Shown here piece after piece: positions 26,230 to 39,001 of a stretch of DNA of 64,000 nt. The notes beneath the pieces are model-generated. The model saw nothing but the letters and a program-made list of their open reading frames with translations, did no database searches and was not told the origin of the DNA. Source of the DNA: Dipetalonema caudispina (Eukaryota; Nematoda; Chromadorea; Rhabditida; Onchocercidae); contig JABVXV010000092.1 of the NCBI GenBank assembly GCA_013365325.1, positions 62,001-126,000 on the forward strand, written 5' to 3'. The first letter of the stretch is position 1. Every line of letters starts with the position of its first letter. The translations under genes and the position numbers were made by a program.

Positions 26230-29200
26230 CTAGGAGGAATTTAGCTTCGCGTACCTCATACCATTGTTAGCTTCCGTAGGCAAATTATCCGCCACTTCGA
26301 GATCAGCATTCTGCCATTCAGTAGCTGTGATTGAATCCGGGTGTGCCAGTCCTCGAATTTGTACTTCAGTACCATAACCTGGATTTTCAAAAGCTACCGA
26401 CGGATCTCGGTCTGAAAGTGGTTGACTACGATGAAGTTTCTGGACTACCCTCAACCAAGCATTTGTTCGAATCGTATACACAACAAATGATGCTGCTGCA
26501 GCGACCAGAAATGCAAAGAAGAATGCCGATATAAATGTATGACTTCGTGTTGGACCTAAAATGCATTTATTAGGTTTATTAAGTGCTATTTTACCAGTAT
26601 TATCAGCAATATTGCTGTTTTTAATTTAATACATTTGATGTTACTAAGATGAAAAACAAGGTTCGTTATTTGTAAGTTAATTATCAATCCCAACCCATCA
26701 TCGTCATCACAAGCATCACTTTTTTAAGAATGGAACCAAATTTTTCATCTAAAGGGGGGGAGTATGTAACTCTATTTTCTCAGCTCAACTTTTATAAATT
26801 CTGAAAATAGGAAGTCAGCAATTCAAGATCCATAAAAAATCAAGCATATCAGCAACTAGAAAATGACACGGCAATAAATTTTACCAAGAGTGTTGACAAT
26901 TTTCGTTTCCAAAAATGGTGAGTGGCCGAGAGCATTTGCAGAGACTAATGCAAGGTCATAATTTGTATTAGGATCGAGGCCATCTATGACAACTTCCGTA
27001 TTGCTAGTTTTCACAACTGTAAAGTCGCCATCGCTGTTTTCTTGACGGTAGTATACAGCATATACTTTATATGGATCAGCTTCTGTTTCAGTCCAGGATA
27101 TCTAAAAACTTTACATAACTAGGATTCGGGAATAATATAGATCATATTATGTAAAATAAATAAAGAGGAAGTGAAAGTATGTTTGCGCACTGGTAGTGAT
27201 AGTGAGTATGGTTCATGTTTCAGTGACAAATTAAAAAGACAATACATTAGGGAGACAGAGTTTGCTTCGAAGTTTACTGAAATCAAATGCTCTTAGCTAG
27301 ACTTATCTATAATCACTTCATCCTGAAATGTAATTTTGACGGCTAAATCATTTTGAAAGTTATGCAGAGGATGGAAATAACCTTGACGGAATCAGGAGAA
27401 ACGTTTTCATAACGAAGTAGTGTCGGAGGTGAAGGGGCTCGTTCATGTCCCCTAATCATGCAGGCTACAGCCCTTGGTGCAAATATTGAACACAGCGCGT
27501 TGTTCGAAACCTTGCCACCGCTGCACATACTTAAACAATCTGATGGAATGCGTGCTCTCATGCAACACGCCCGATGATCTCGACCGTCGTTTGCACACCG
27601 TAACAAGTCTATAATTTTTTAGAATTCTTCAATCTTGAGCTATCATCTCTATAAAAAAATGAAGGATCTCTACCATTCAATTCTTTGTCTTAGAACAGGA
27701 CTGATGTGCAGAGATATTTTGGAATTGGATAAGTATGGTCCCTAATAAAAACGTCATGGCAAATAACCAATCATGCTACGGGAACAATTTTGAATTTCTA
27801 TAGCTAGGAAAAAAAAAAAAATAAAAACATTTGAGAAATAAATCAGTTTACCAAAGAACAAAAAAGAAAAAAAAACCTTCTGAAAACGCCGAACAATCGC
27901 CATCGATTTCCGGATTCACCGAACAGACACGCAAGCATTTTTCCGATATCTTCGCTTCAACACAACACTACAATAGACTTCTGACTTCAGCACAATATTT
28001 TGCATTTCGATAAGCAGTAAATCATGAATTACATATTGTATTATAAATGTATAATAAATACTATGTAAAGATACCTGCAATATGAAACGAGGTGTCAATG
28101 GTAAAGCAGCTTTAGCAATATTCAATTCGGCACCTTTTGTAACTTCAGTACCATCTGCACCAATTGCTTTACAAGAGTATATCCCATTTCGACCTGTTAC
28201 ATTCTTTATCTAAAAAACGGAAGACAATATGATCCTACCAATAAGCATGAGGTGGAAGCAAAAGACGGTATGATGATAGCCAAGATCTCATCATTGTTCG
28301 GTCATTCAATTCAGTACTGCATTTTTTCGAAGAAACTAATCATGTTAACTAACAAGGATAAGGGGACCAATGAACCATAGAATATTTCCACAAAGGAGAG
28401 GTTGAATGGAATAAACAGTTCATTCCATATCTATAATGAAATCAGTCGGAAGAAGTAACACTTAAAATGGAAACTTCAAATTTCTACAAATGCAAAACTT
28501 CCGAAAATTATATCTTGTCCCTCCCCGTCCCGCTTTGACAGATCCTCGTCCCAAATAATCGATTTTTCCAGAAAAAAAAATTGTTTAGAAAAAGCATACA
28601 AGAAGTGTGTGAAGGTACTGATTTAAAGCTGTCGTCTTCACAAGAACCGGGTCGTTTAGCCGTTCCGTACGAGCTGCATTTGGTGATTTTCGATAATGCC
28701 ACTCCAGCACGGGTTCTGGATAACCTTGTACGATGCACTGGATTTCAGCTGATAAATCATCATAAGCATAGATCTGTTCCGTTACCATATTTACTATGGG
28801 TCCAACTGTAAAAATTAAACGAAATCGTACGTTTAATGTTTTCTGTTTACTAATTTCATAATTTCGGAAAAATATGTGGAGGCGGTAAGTAACATACATC
28901 GTATAAAATGATGCAAAATGTACTGGTTGAATTTTAGATTTGTTTTTTGTTTGAAAATTTCCTTGAAGAATTAAAAAATTTAGACATTTTAAAACATACA
29001 TTGTACAAAGATATGCATTTGAGCACGATTCTGACGGCCGTCAGTGTCCATAACCGTGCACGTTATGAGGTTATTGTTTTCATCCACATTTAAAAATGTT
29101 TCGACAGTCATCTTTGATGGTTCACTATGTATCTACAAATTAAACGCATATTTTAATTTGCTTTAAATACTTTAAAAATTTCATGTGACTGAATATTTAA

Positions 29201-32200
29201 CAATGGATTCTAATTATTCAGTTTCTCTCAAAAACTATCGTGCTGGATTTGCTCCTTTACCACATTTGCATACTTCTTAATTACTTGGTTCAAACAAGTT
29301 TACCATTTAGCAGTGGTAACATTTTGATAAAAATTCTAACTATCCAATAGGTAAAATATGTTTCATTTATGGCTCAGGACACAATATGAAATCTTCCAGC
29401 ATCGTAGCATGTACCTTTTAAACACCGGTTGAAGTGAAGAGGAATTTGTTTAAGAAAGAAACAGTAATGTTAATTACCAATGTCTTTCCAATTAACAAAT
29501 CCAAGTTAAGCATTCGTTCACTGTGAACGGTACATTTAACCCCAATTTGTTCATTCACACGGTAGGTTCGATTAGCATTCTCCGGTGTAACTGTGATCTG
29601 CGGTTCCGGTAAGGAATATTCATCTAAATTCATCGATGATGTTATTTGCGGAGAAAAAGAAGAAAATTTATTTCGTCTCTTTTTGGACTTTCAACACGTC
29701 ATATTCTAAGTGATGATTCTAATACTTTCAATTAATTTGAACACCGCTCCTGATCGAAATGATATTATTAGATCGACCTACATGCATTCTATCTTCCTTT
29801 CTGTCTCTCACGCCGCCACTTTCTCTGTTTCAAATTTTAGCAAAATTGAAACGATCAACCATGTGATCCAGTTTTAAAATATTGAACTTTTAAAACTTGG
29901 TAGCTGTTCTACATAAACTATAGAGATCTAGTCCTAAAATGGTGCTCCACACACCTGCGTAATTACCTTTACTGGTCAAAATTACACATCAAACACGGTC
30001 AAAATGAGGAGATAGAAAAATAGAGAAAAAAAGTAAATTCGGAAGCAAAATTAATTTATTGAGATATCTGAAACGAAAATACCTGGAGCAGCAAGCATGG
30101 TTACAACTGATGAACTTCTGCTCTGCAAATTACCATCACTTACATATACATATACTTCATAAAGCGAATTCATCGTTAGATTTTCCATTACATACCACAT
30201 ATTCTGCGTTTTAGCCTAAAAGTATGACAGTCAATAAGGGAATGGATCCGAAAACCTCCACTCTTCGTTATCACGCCATGTTATAATCAAATTCTTTGTT
30301 TCATTATATCTAAAAAAACAAAAACTTTTTAAATAGCACACACAGATTCAGTACCAATACCTAGAATAGAGCTGCAGAAATGTGATTATGAAAGTAGTAC
30401 CGAAGTCCAAACAGATGCATTTCCAACCGAGACATAATTAACTGTGTATGTTACGGGATCAGTAATCCCTTGTCCGTTGTAACGGACTGAACTCCAATTC
30501 CATGTAATATTTATACGTCGTCCATGGTTCCACACAATATGTAATCCAAACGGTGGTACCGGTCTGTCTTGTTGTTCTGAATGAAATTTGAAGCCGTATC
30601 AATTTGCGACAAAAACATATGGCAGAAATTGAATTCTCCCAAAATTTCAATCCTTTCTTGAAATATCGTATTTATTTGAAAAGAGAAAAATATCCTAATG
30701 TAAACTCTTCGAAATACCTACCATTGTCGAGTAGCGTCTCAAAAGAAATTTTGAATGATGGAGGACTTGAACCATGCTTATTAAATGCTGTCACAAAGGC
30801 TGTATAATTCGTATTTGGTTCGAGCTCGTCAATACGAGCAGAGTTTGTTGTAACATTAATCTAAATGATATAAACGAAAATTCAAAAAGATGCAAAAAAT
30901 ATTCCAATCAATCGATTTTTGTTGCAATGAAGGAAAGTCTCGGGAAAATAAAGTCAGATGTTGGCCGATTACAGTTAAGGGCTATTTGAGGATTAGACAG
31001 GATGTTTTACGATTGGAATCATGGTCTTTTTATCTTAGATGCATATACCTGTCCGACATGCAAGTGCACTATCGTTAAAAGGAGTGATGCATTCTCTGAC
31101 TAGACGATTTTGGTGAATTTGGATGGCTCAGAGTTGATCGACATCATATACAAAAATAAATCTTTCCCATATCTTTAAAATCATCTTCAAATTTGCCATT
31201 TATATAGTAAAACAAATTGCGATTGTTAAAATCTAACCTGTTTGAATACACTGGTGCCCTTATCGAGTGTTACTTGATAGAAATCTGCAGGCCGCTGCGG
31301 TGATATGTCCCACGAAAACAGAACCGAAGACGAATTTCTGGAGGTAACTTCTAAATTTGCAATGGCACTTGGAAGATTTGTTGTAAGCCACGAATAGCAT
31401 TTAGCCAACATTGGAGTATATTCTATACAATCCTTCTTCAGAGTGAATGGATGTCTGCATGCCGAAATGCAATCATCCGGTATACCTGCAAAACCCTTCA
31501 TCATATAAAGAAAAATAGTGAATATACAAATTATAAATAGAAATTCGATTTCAAAGAATTACCAGATTCTGCACAACATCTCGTATGGTCATGTCCTTCA
31601 GAAGTGCACTGAACCCATATATCACCATATTCCAGACACTCTGATGTCAGTGGGGTGCTGTTGGAACACATGGACAAACAACTTGTTGAAATACCTCGTT
31701 GTTGACAGCAATCTTTTGCATGATTTATATTTAAGGCTAAAAATAAACATCAGTGATAACCTTTTATGAGCTCATTATCAGTTAAAAAAAAAGCTCGGAT
31801 AACAATCATTAAAATTCGTTAACGTAACACTTAACGATTTCAGCATGAGAGAGAGGGCGTACGGAGTTACGTACATAAATTTATATCTACATCAACAATG
31901 TATCACTTCATAGGAAAGTCTCCGAATTTTAACATCTGTTTCATACAGTTGCCAGTTCCGCCAAACAAAATAGACGTTCTTTTTCTTTCCCAGAGATTTT
32001 TTTTTTAGTTATTATAGCAAGCTATGCAAAGAATGGCTAACGTTTGGAACAGCAGATTGTATCGGTTTCAGAAGTTCCGGCTACCACACAATCATAACCA
32101 GGTGGACAGTCCCTTACACCAGCACCACAATAATACCTAAAGGAGTTAACAACCGTTAGAAAGATTCATTTTAAGGTTCCAAAAGCAAGTAAATCGGGAA

Positions 32201-35200
32201 GCAAGAAATACCTGTGTCCATTCGGATCATATAGCGGTTCTCCATGTGGACAGAAGGATGATATCAAAGGATGTGTGAAGAAAATTAGAGCAGTTGACAT
32301 CAAACTATCACCCGTAGTTCCGTGACTTTGTAAATAAACTGTGTATTCAGTATCTGGTAAAAGACCATACTCAGTGTGCGGTGAAGTTACATTATGTATC
32401 TGTAATTAATAACATTTTTACTTCTTGGTTTGCCAATGACGAATTACGGGTTTTATAAGCCTAGTTGGCTGCTTTTTAAACAACATTCAACATCAACTTT
32501 CAAAACTATTTTCATTAATGAAATGGTCTCTAAAGCCATCTTTGTAAACCCCAAAACTACCATGTTTTCCATTATCGCATGTTCTAATGATGCAGGACTA
32601 CATGATAGTACATCGGCACACGACAGAAGTCATTGTTCGCTTACCGATTTTAGTAAAAAATCTAATCGGTACACACCTCTATGACATTTGAACTGCGATC
32701 ATCCTTTCTCATAAACAGCGAATACGAAACAACAAGATGTGCATTTACGGCTGGTTCGGTCCACTCAACTTCAGCAGAACTTTCTGTTACAGCTGTTACA
32801 GTTACATTCTGAGGTGGGGAAGGTCGCGTATCTGAAAACTGAGATATTTGGAGAATTACATTAAAAACGGACGAATTCCAAAGTCCCACATTTCAATGAA
32901 GTTTCCATTAGTACTGAAAAAATACCGAAGTTTGAATCGGAATTCACAAGGTAAATTTCCGAAGTTAAAAAAGGCAATATCCAGAATGCATACCGTAGCC
33001 TTGTCGTAAACACTGATAGATTGCAGCGATATCCAAATTGAGACATAATAATGAATGCATTGTCAGAGGTTCAGCAACCCCACCGCAAATTTTTAAACAA
33101 TCATGCTGAACACCTTTCTTAATACAACAATCCGTATGATTACGTCCATCGGCAAGACACGGACTTACCTTCAATCATTAATCACATAAAAATTACAATT
33201 CCAAAATGCATTATTCATATCTTGGACAGATTTTACTACAGTTAAGAAAAAAACAAACTCAAAGATCCTAAATGCCATGAACTCAAGTTTTCCTTCCCAA
33301 ATCCTCTTCTCAATACCATCAGGATTACCCAGTGTTTTTAGCGGATAAGTTCAATCGATATCAGGTAGAAAAAATCATCCTATCAGATTAAGTTAATCCT
33401 CCATATGAAGTCGTACATAAGGTTTTTCCCAGAAAAACTATTAAATATACAACCAGAATAGGACTAACACTCCATTAAAAACTTTCTCAAATATTCCTTA
33501 ACTTATAAATAATTGAAAATTTAAAGAAAAATCCAGACTAACTTTGGACCACTCAGTTCGACAAGATGTCGATATGGCAATCGTTTCAAGGGCATTTGGG
33601 ATAGTTCGTACATCGCACATTTTTGAAGCGCAGTACGGTGATACTCCATTCGACGAACAACATTCTAGAAGGATTTTTGATGGAAAAACGATGGACGATG
33701 ACGTCCAAATACATATTTGTATCACCTACTACAACAGCATTATCTACATCTAATAACAGTTGTCTAAATTTAGTTGTTTTTAAGTATCATGGAAGAAGTC
33801 GTGAACTTAGTAGATATAAGTCTTCAAGAAAAAAGATGTTGGAGTCACATAAGTTCATTTAGTAAACAATGAAAGTTTCCTGAACAACCATAACAAAAAG
33901 TTTAATTTTAAGATTCGGATTTCAGAAGTGACCTGAATCCTATTTCGAAGATAACTGGTACACTAGGAATTGATGGTGTGAAAGTATGCAATACTGTTGA
34001 ACACTAGCGAAAGGGAAAAGTTTGATTGAAACAGAAGCTATTAACAATAAAACACCAATAATCTCACGTGCGATAAGTACAGCATGCAATTGTGCTTACA
34101 CTTCATTCTTTTGACCAGTATCGTAAAAAGAATCATTTTATAAGCATGCCTTCATTTTTCTACAATTCTGCCACAATAATGAGAAAAGTAAAATGAAAAA
34201 AAGTATTGCTGTCTTTCTAGACAACTTCAAGGAAGCCGATTAAAATTATCCGCTGCCTTATGAACATATACGGTCAATCATGAAAGCATGCAAAATTGGT
34301 GCTAATATTGTTGAAGATTGCCCACTGCATGACATTTGTAACCACTCTTATTGAGTACGACATTTCGTTTAAACAAAATGCCAATAAACATGAATTGTTA
34401 TGACTAGCACCATTTTCATCAAAATAATTAGCTTTATTTACCCTCAGATTTTCAGTTGCTCGAAAAATTAAATACTGAGCTGGAAAAACGCCAGCAAGGC
34501 TAGTTTATGATGATTTTTTGACATGCATTTTACACTCTGCAGTGACGCCACTGTGTATAAAAGTAAAAAAGATATCGACAGCCTAAGCTACTGCTAGTGT
34601 CGATAAATACGTTTCCTTAACGGGAAAAAGCAAAAAGTTTGTGCAAATTCGTGGCATGCAGCAGCAGAACAAAATCTTGAAAGTAAGATATTTGCTTTCT
34701 ACTCAAGTGCAACTAAACTTCTAACAGGAGAAGTCTCATTTGAAACAATACAAAAATTCATAGCTTAGTCAGAAAAAGGCGAAAAGTGAACTTGGGTTCA
34801 AGTGAAATATGGAGTACAAACGGAACATTTTTCTGTCACGAAACAATGATTTTTGGTTTCCTCCCAATGCCGAATTCCTTATAAAGAGGAAAAGTTTTTT
34901 TGGTACTTGAGAAAGGAAGTCTCTTTAGACCTTCAGCAATGCTTCTAAGTGACGTAGTCAGTGGTACTACAAAAATTTGAACAAACGAGTAAGGAATACG
35001 CTCGATCTGCGGTAGTGTTGAATTGGTTGGTGTGACAATCGCATTTGTTGCAGCCAAAGCTCGTGCTGATGGTACCGACATGCCATATTCGTTCGATGCT
35101 GTTACATAGACAATGTAACGCGTCGCTGAGCGTAAATCTTTTAATGTAACACATGTTTCCGTCGTATTCACCTACAATTCTACCTCTTTATCTCTGTCAA

Positions 35201-38200
35201 ATATTATGCTTTTCCTTCGTCACCTTTCTTTTTTTTCGGACTTTTACGGTGAATGATTTGGAATTTTTCAATAAAGGCATGATCACTTCTGATATAATAA
35301 AAATTTTTTGTATAGGAAATTGCTATGATTGTAGAAACTAGCACTTAAGCCATGCTCCCATTACTTCATCAAACTTGAATTCGCGAACGGTTGAATCGTT
35401 TGTGGATGAATCATGTGTCACAAAAAGCCATGTCTGTCGCTTTCCACGTTTCAAGGATCCAACGTCAGATGGTGTAATGTCACCAGCGACATCATCTTCA
35501 GCCACTCCACCTGGGACGCTTTCCTCGTAATCACCCGATAAAAGAGGTATTCCACTACAAAAATTATAAAGTATGACCTATTAGTTAATGCAAAAAAGTA
35601 AAGCTTCCGCATATTATCTCCTTAGCAAAAACTGAGGATTATACTATGTTCAATTGCCGATATATCGGAGATTTTCAAGAAGCCGGAAAGTTGTTCATTT
35701 TGAATTGATCGAGTGCAAAAAAAATGAAAGGGATACTGGAAAAGGGAAAAAATGATAGAGGGAAACTTATAGGAGTCATGAACTACATTTCTGGAGAGCA
35801 GACGAACAATTAAAATAAGTAACAAAATGGGTACGGGTAAATTTCCAGTACAACGATAGACCTAACAAGAAAAAACTTACTCATCTCCTCCTAAGAATGG
35901 AAATGATGGTATTTGCTTATAATATACAGTATAATGATCAATCTCAAGATGTTTGTTCGATGTTTGAGGTTGCGGTGGACGCCAACATACTCGCAGCTCA
36001 TCTGACCCAATCGCATTAACTGTTAAATCCTGTGGATGCTCGGGAAACGGTACTAAAAAATACAGAATTTGTAGATGAAATTTCAAAATAAAGACAGACC
36101 CAAAAGTTATATTCTGAGGAAAACTCACAGTACGCGCGATTATAACATTCAAATATTTCCGGAAGATAGTATAAGCATAATCGATGAGATTTGCGTAACA
36201 TTTGGAAATTTCCGGAACAGAAATCGTAGCAAAATGAAGGCACCAGCTGTGTTTTACAGCATTGTACGTGACTTCTGTTGCCACCTTCCGTAGCACAAGA
36301 CAAGAAGTTTTTATAATCGTCCGTTTTACAACTGAAATGTAGACTTCTTTATAATTATGCAACCGAAATTCAGGGAAATATAAAATGTACTATAGATTAC
36401 CAGGATAGCTTCATCAAAAATAATATCCTCATAATCTATGGTACATTTTATGGGGGCCTCATGACAACGTCACACATATTTTTCAAAAATTATGCACGAA
36501 CAGAAGGAATCTTTTTTAAATAAACTTTGAAATACTGCGGATGACACTGTTTCTGGTTGCCTACCTTGTTGGGTCGAAATGATGAATGTGCATGTCCCTC
36601 GGCTTACACATTGCCTGACATAACGGTGAAATTCCTTTTTTCGCACAACATTTACTGTAATCGTAACTAATATTTTCATGAAACCCGCCTTTCAATCCAC
36701 TCTCTGAAATTTCTCTTCCCTTCAGCAAATAATTTAGTACTGTAAGAGAGTTCAAATTACAGAAAACAAAAACGAGCAAATCATAACTGTTGAAAAAAAT
36801 GTGGATGAGAGGATGACGATTGCATGTCTCACCCCGGCTAAGCATACAACTCTGAGAGGCCAACAACTACTACCTTCGATTTTTCATACAGCCTGTAAGC
36901 GATTTTTTTGTCGTGATCTTATTTAGCACCATCATTATCAATGAAAACTTTTTAAACCTTCATGATCTTTTCTTTTACCATATGATGCTATGTATTGAAA
37001 GCTTACCGAGGACCTCCAGTTGAAATTCCAGCTGCTGAGGCTGATTCGATATTTGACATCGATAACGACCTGCATCTTCGAACGTAAGATTTTTCAAAAC
37101 AAGTGTGAAGTCTTCCGATGCACATTGACAGCATTTATTGTTCACACAATGTGACCCGTCAGCGCAGGTATCGGAATCCGAACAACTACCCGTACATTCT
37201 GAAAATCACACTGATTATTACGGGAAGCACTTCGTCTTCTAGCACTAAATTCTCACTTTTGTTTAGTTTATTTTTGTAAATGTCCAAATACAATGTAATG
37301 CGTCAGTTAATGTCTCTGAATGATTTTGCTAATTTTCGAAATGTTGCTCCCGGTTACTTTCTAAATTAACTACAATTTTTATAATATAGAGGAATTACTC
37401 ATTCCATACTTTTAATATCAGTTCCCGGTTTCATTTATTTATTTATATCCACAGCTTTTCTGATTTCCGTGTTCTGAATTGCATCCTAAACCAACGCTGC
37501 GTTTTTGTACTCAGGTCTCCTTCCTTGACCCCTATGCCTATAGATTATATCACTACCTCAAGTCTTGATACCAAATCTCACCGCATCTTGTACCAACAGT
37601 TGAGATTTGCCTTGAAAACATATGCTATTGTCAGGTAAATCTCATTACAATTTAGTGTGTAAGTTAGACAAATTTGAGCGACATTTGCTCGATGCTCTGA
37701 ACAAAAGTTTTTTTCTTTAAAAGTAGTTGGGTTAATCCGTTTATTAGATACTTGCCTTTATCCTTATCAGTTTCAATATTATGTTGTAGCAAAACAGAAC
37801 TGGCATCCACACCGGAACTATCCAAAAATTTCGTTGAATTAAATATTGGCACATCATCTTTCAACCAAATTACCTGCAACGAACAAATAACTTCTACCAT
37901 TCGTGACTGTTTAAAGCATTTATGATGCACGAACTTCCTCTTCCTGAGAAATATCTTTTCTTAAGTGTTTCGAAAAAACTTTTAGAGAAATCCTGAAAAG
38001 ATTTGTAAACAAATTTCTTTAAGGAATTTAAAACTTACAGTGGAAGCATGTCGTACACAAGTATTAAGCATGCATTCGAGACGTGCAGCAAATCCTTGTA
38101 TGACAGTCATATATCCCTCATCAGAGGTCGTTAGATGCAGCTCCTTCGTTTCGCATCTCAATACTATGCAATATAGCAGAACTAGTAATAACTGTACCAT
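26230..38200 (-). CDS. Ig/DB-module/FN3 type I membrane receptor
   Basis: About 27 minus-strand exons in one open gene; those traced exactly from 38200 down to 31238 all close in phase (38039-38200, 37752-37873, 37582-37610, 37007-37198, 36565-36739, 36129-36331, 35881-36052, 35365-35554, 35000-35171, 33543-33664, 32994-33168, 32677-32831, 32212-32399, 32042-32136, 31563-31736, 31238-31485). In order: signal peptide (MVQLLLVLLYCIVL), Ig domain with a Cys-rich insert, DB module, FN3 with a long insert, DB, FN3, Cys-rich lustrin-like block (CPPGYDC to ICC), DB, two FN3, two Ig-like (to 28080), DB, FN3, one transmembrane helix (FISAFFFAFLVAAAASFVVY at about 26500) and a cytoplasmic tail with NPGY. 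DB modules show CC-KGISPLC-MC and DHRACC-IPSDC-MC patterns. The closest known type is the C. elegans IGDB / C25G4.10 family of Ig, FN3 and DB-module proteins, whose function is poorly known. The ATG directly follows an acceptor (attttag). Exon ends between about 30.9 and 26.2 kb are approximate. Confidence 0.9.
35365..35554 (-). other. FN3 insert with furin-like site
   Basis: This exon interrupts the first FN3 domain between its YTVYYKQIPSF strand and its TCVTLKDLRSATRYIVYV strand. It encodes an acidic linker (YEESVPGGVAEDDVAGD), then SLKRGKRQTWLFVTHD. The RGKR/Q sequence (about 35433-35455) fits the R-x-K/R-R furin consensus. The receptor may be cut here in the secretory pathway, which is inference. 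Confidence 0.6.
37007..37610 (-). other. Cysteine-rich insert inside the N-terminal Ig domain
   Basis: A 29-nt exon (37582-37610, ISTVGTRC) and the first part of the next exon encode ECTGSCSDSDTCADGSHC and VNNKCC. They sit between the Ig WLKDD strand and the DAGRYRC strand. Seven or more cysteines in about 35 residues form a compact disulfide module like an EB/WAP-type knot. The phase of the tiny exon (2 in, 1 out) is exactly what the two flanking exons need. Confidence 0.7.
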
Positions 38201-38768
38201 CTAAAATTAATTTACTACAGTGCTTCTACAATCAATTTCAAGACGCATGAACCGAAAGCGGAAGTGGCGACATTCTTTCCAATCATAGCATATTACCGTT
38301 ACTTTCCTAGATGGATTAGTAGGTCCATATTGTTAAGGATTTCTTTTTTTGAAACATCGAATATATTCTAAAAATGATTCCGAAAATGACGAAGAGAACC
38401 AGAAAGTTTGGGAATGATCAATTGTGATATCAGTAGACAAGGTTTCAGAACTTCAAAAGTTAGGTCAATTATAAAACATTCAGTATAGAACATTCAAAGG
38501 TCACACGACGCTCATCAAACCAAAAGTCACGCAGTATACCTTATATTTTTCACATCTCAACCAACATTGGTGAAACAATTTTTCACCATCAAGTATTGAT
38601 AAACTAATTGGAATTTGAAATATTTTAGAGTGATAGAAATGAAAGTTTCTTTCTATTCCAGAATAATAATAATTGCAGATAAAAATTGTAAAGCATTATG
38701 TAATTTAAAATCTAGAAACAATAACAATAACTTTTTTTCACAACTTAATCTAATCCATAAGCAAGAAA

Positions 38769-38862
38769 CAACAATAATAATAAATAATAATAATAATAAT
38801 AATTAATAATAATAATAATAATAGCAATAATAATAATAATAATAATAATTAATAATAATAAC

Positions 38863-38913
<51 letters not shown>

Positions 38914-38917
38914 TAAC

Positions 38918-38991
<74 letters not shown>

Positions 38992-39001
38992 TAATAATAA
39001 A
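38769..39001. repeat. Long AAT trinucleotide repeat
   Basis: About 230 bp of AAT/ATA units with scattered interruptions (AATT, AAC, AGC). It lies about 570 bp upstream of the receptor start codon. It generates spurious poly-Asn and poly-Leu/Ile frames. Confidence 0.95.

Noticed and set aside
33860..34999. A possible separate gene in the long intron of the receptor
   Set aside because: No protein-like frame is present, and the flanking exons (35000-35171 and 33543-33664) join in phase to complete a DB module start, so it is treated as an intron.
38803..38991. Poly-Leu/Ile open frame
   Set aside because: It is only the translation of the AAT/ATT microsatellite.
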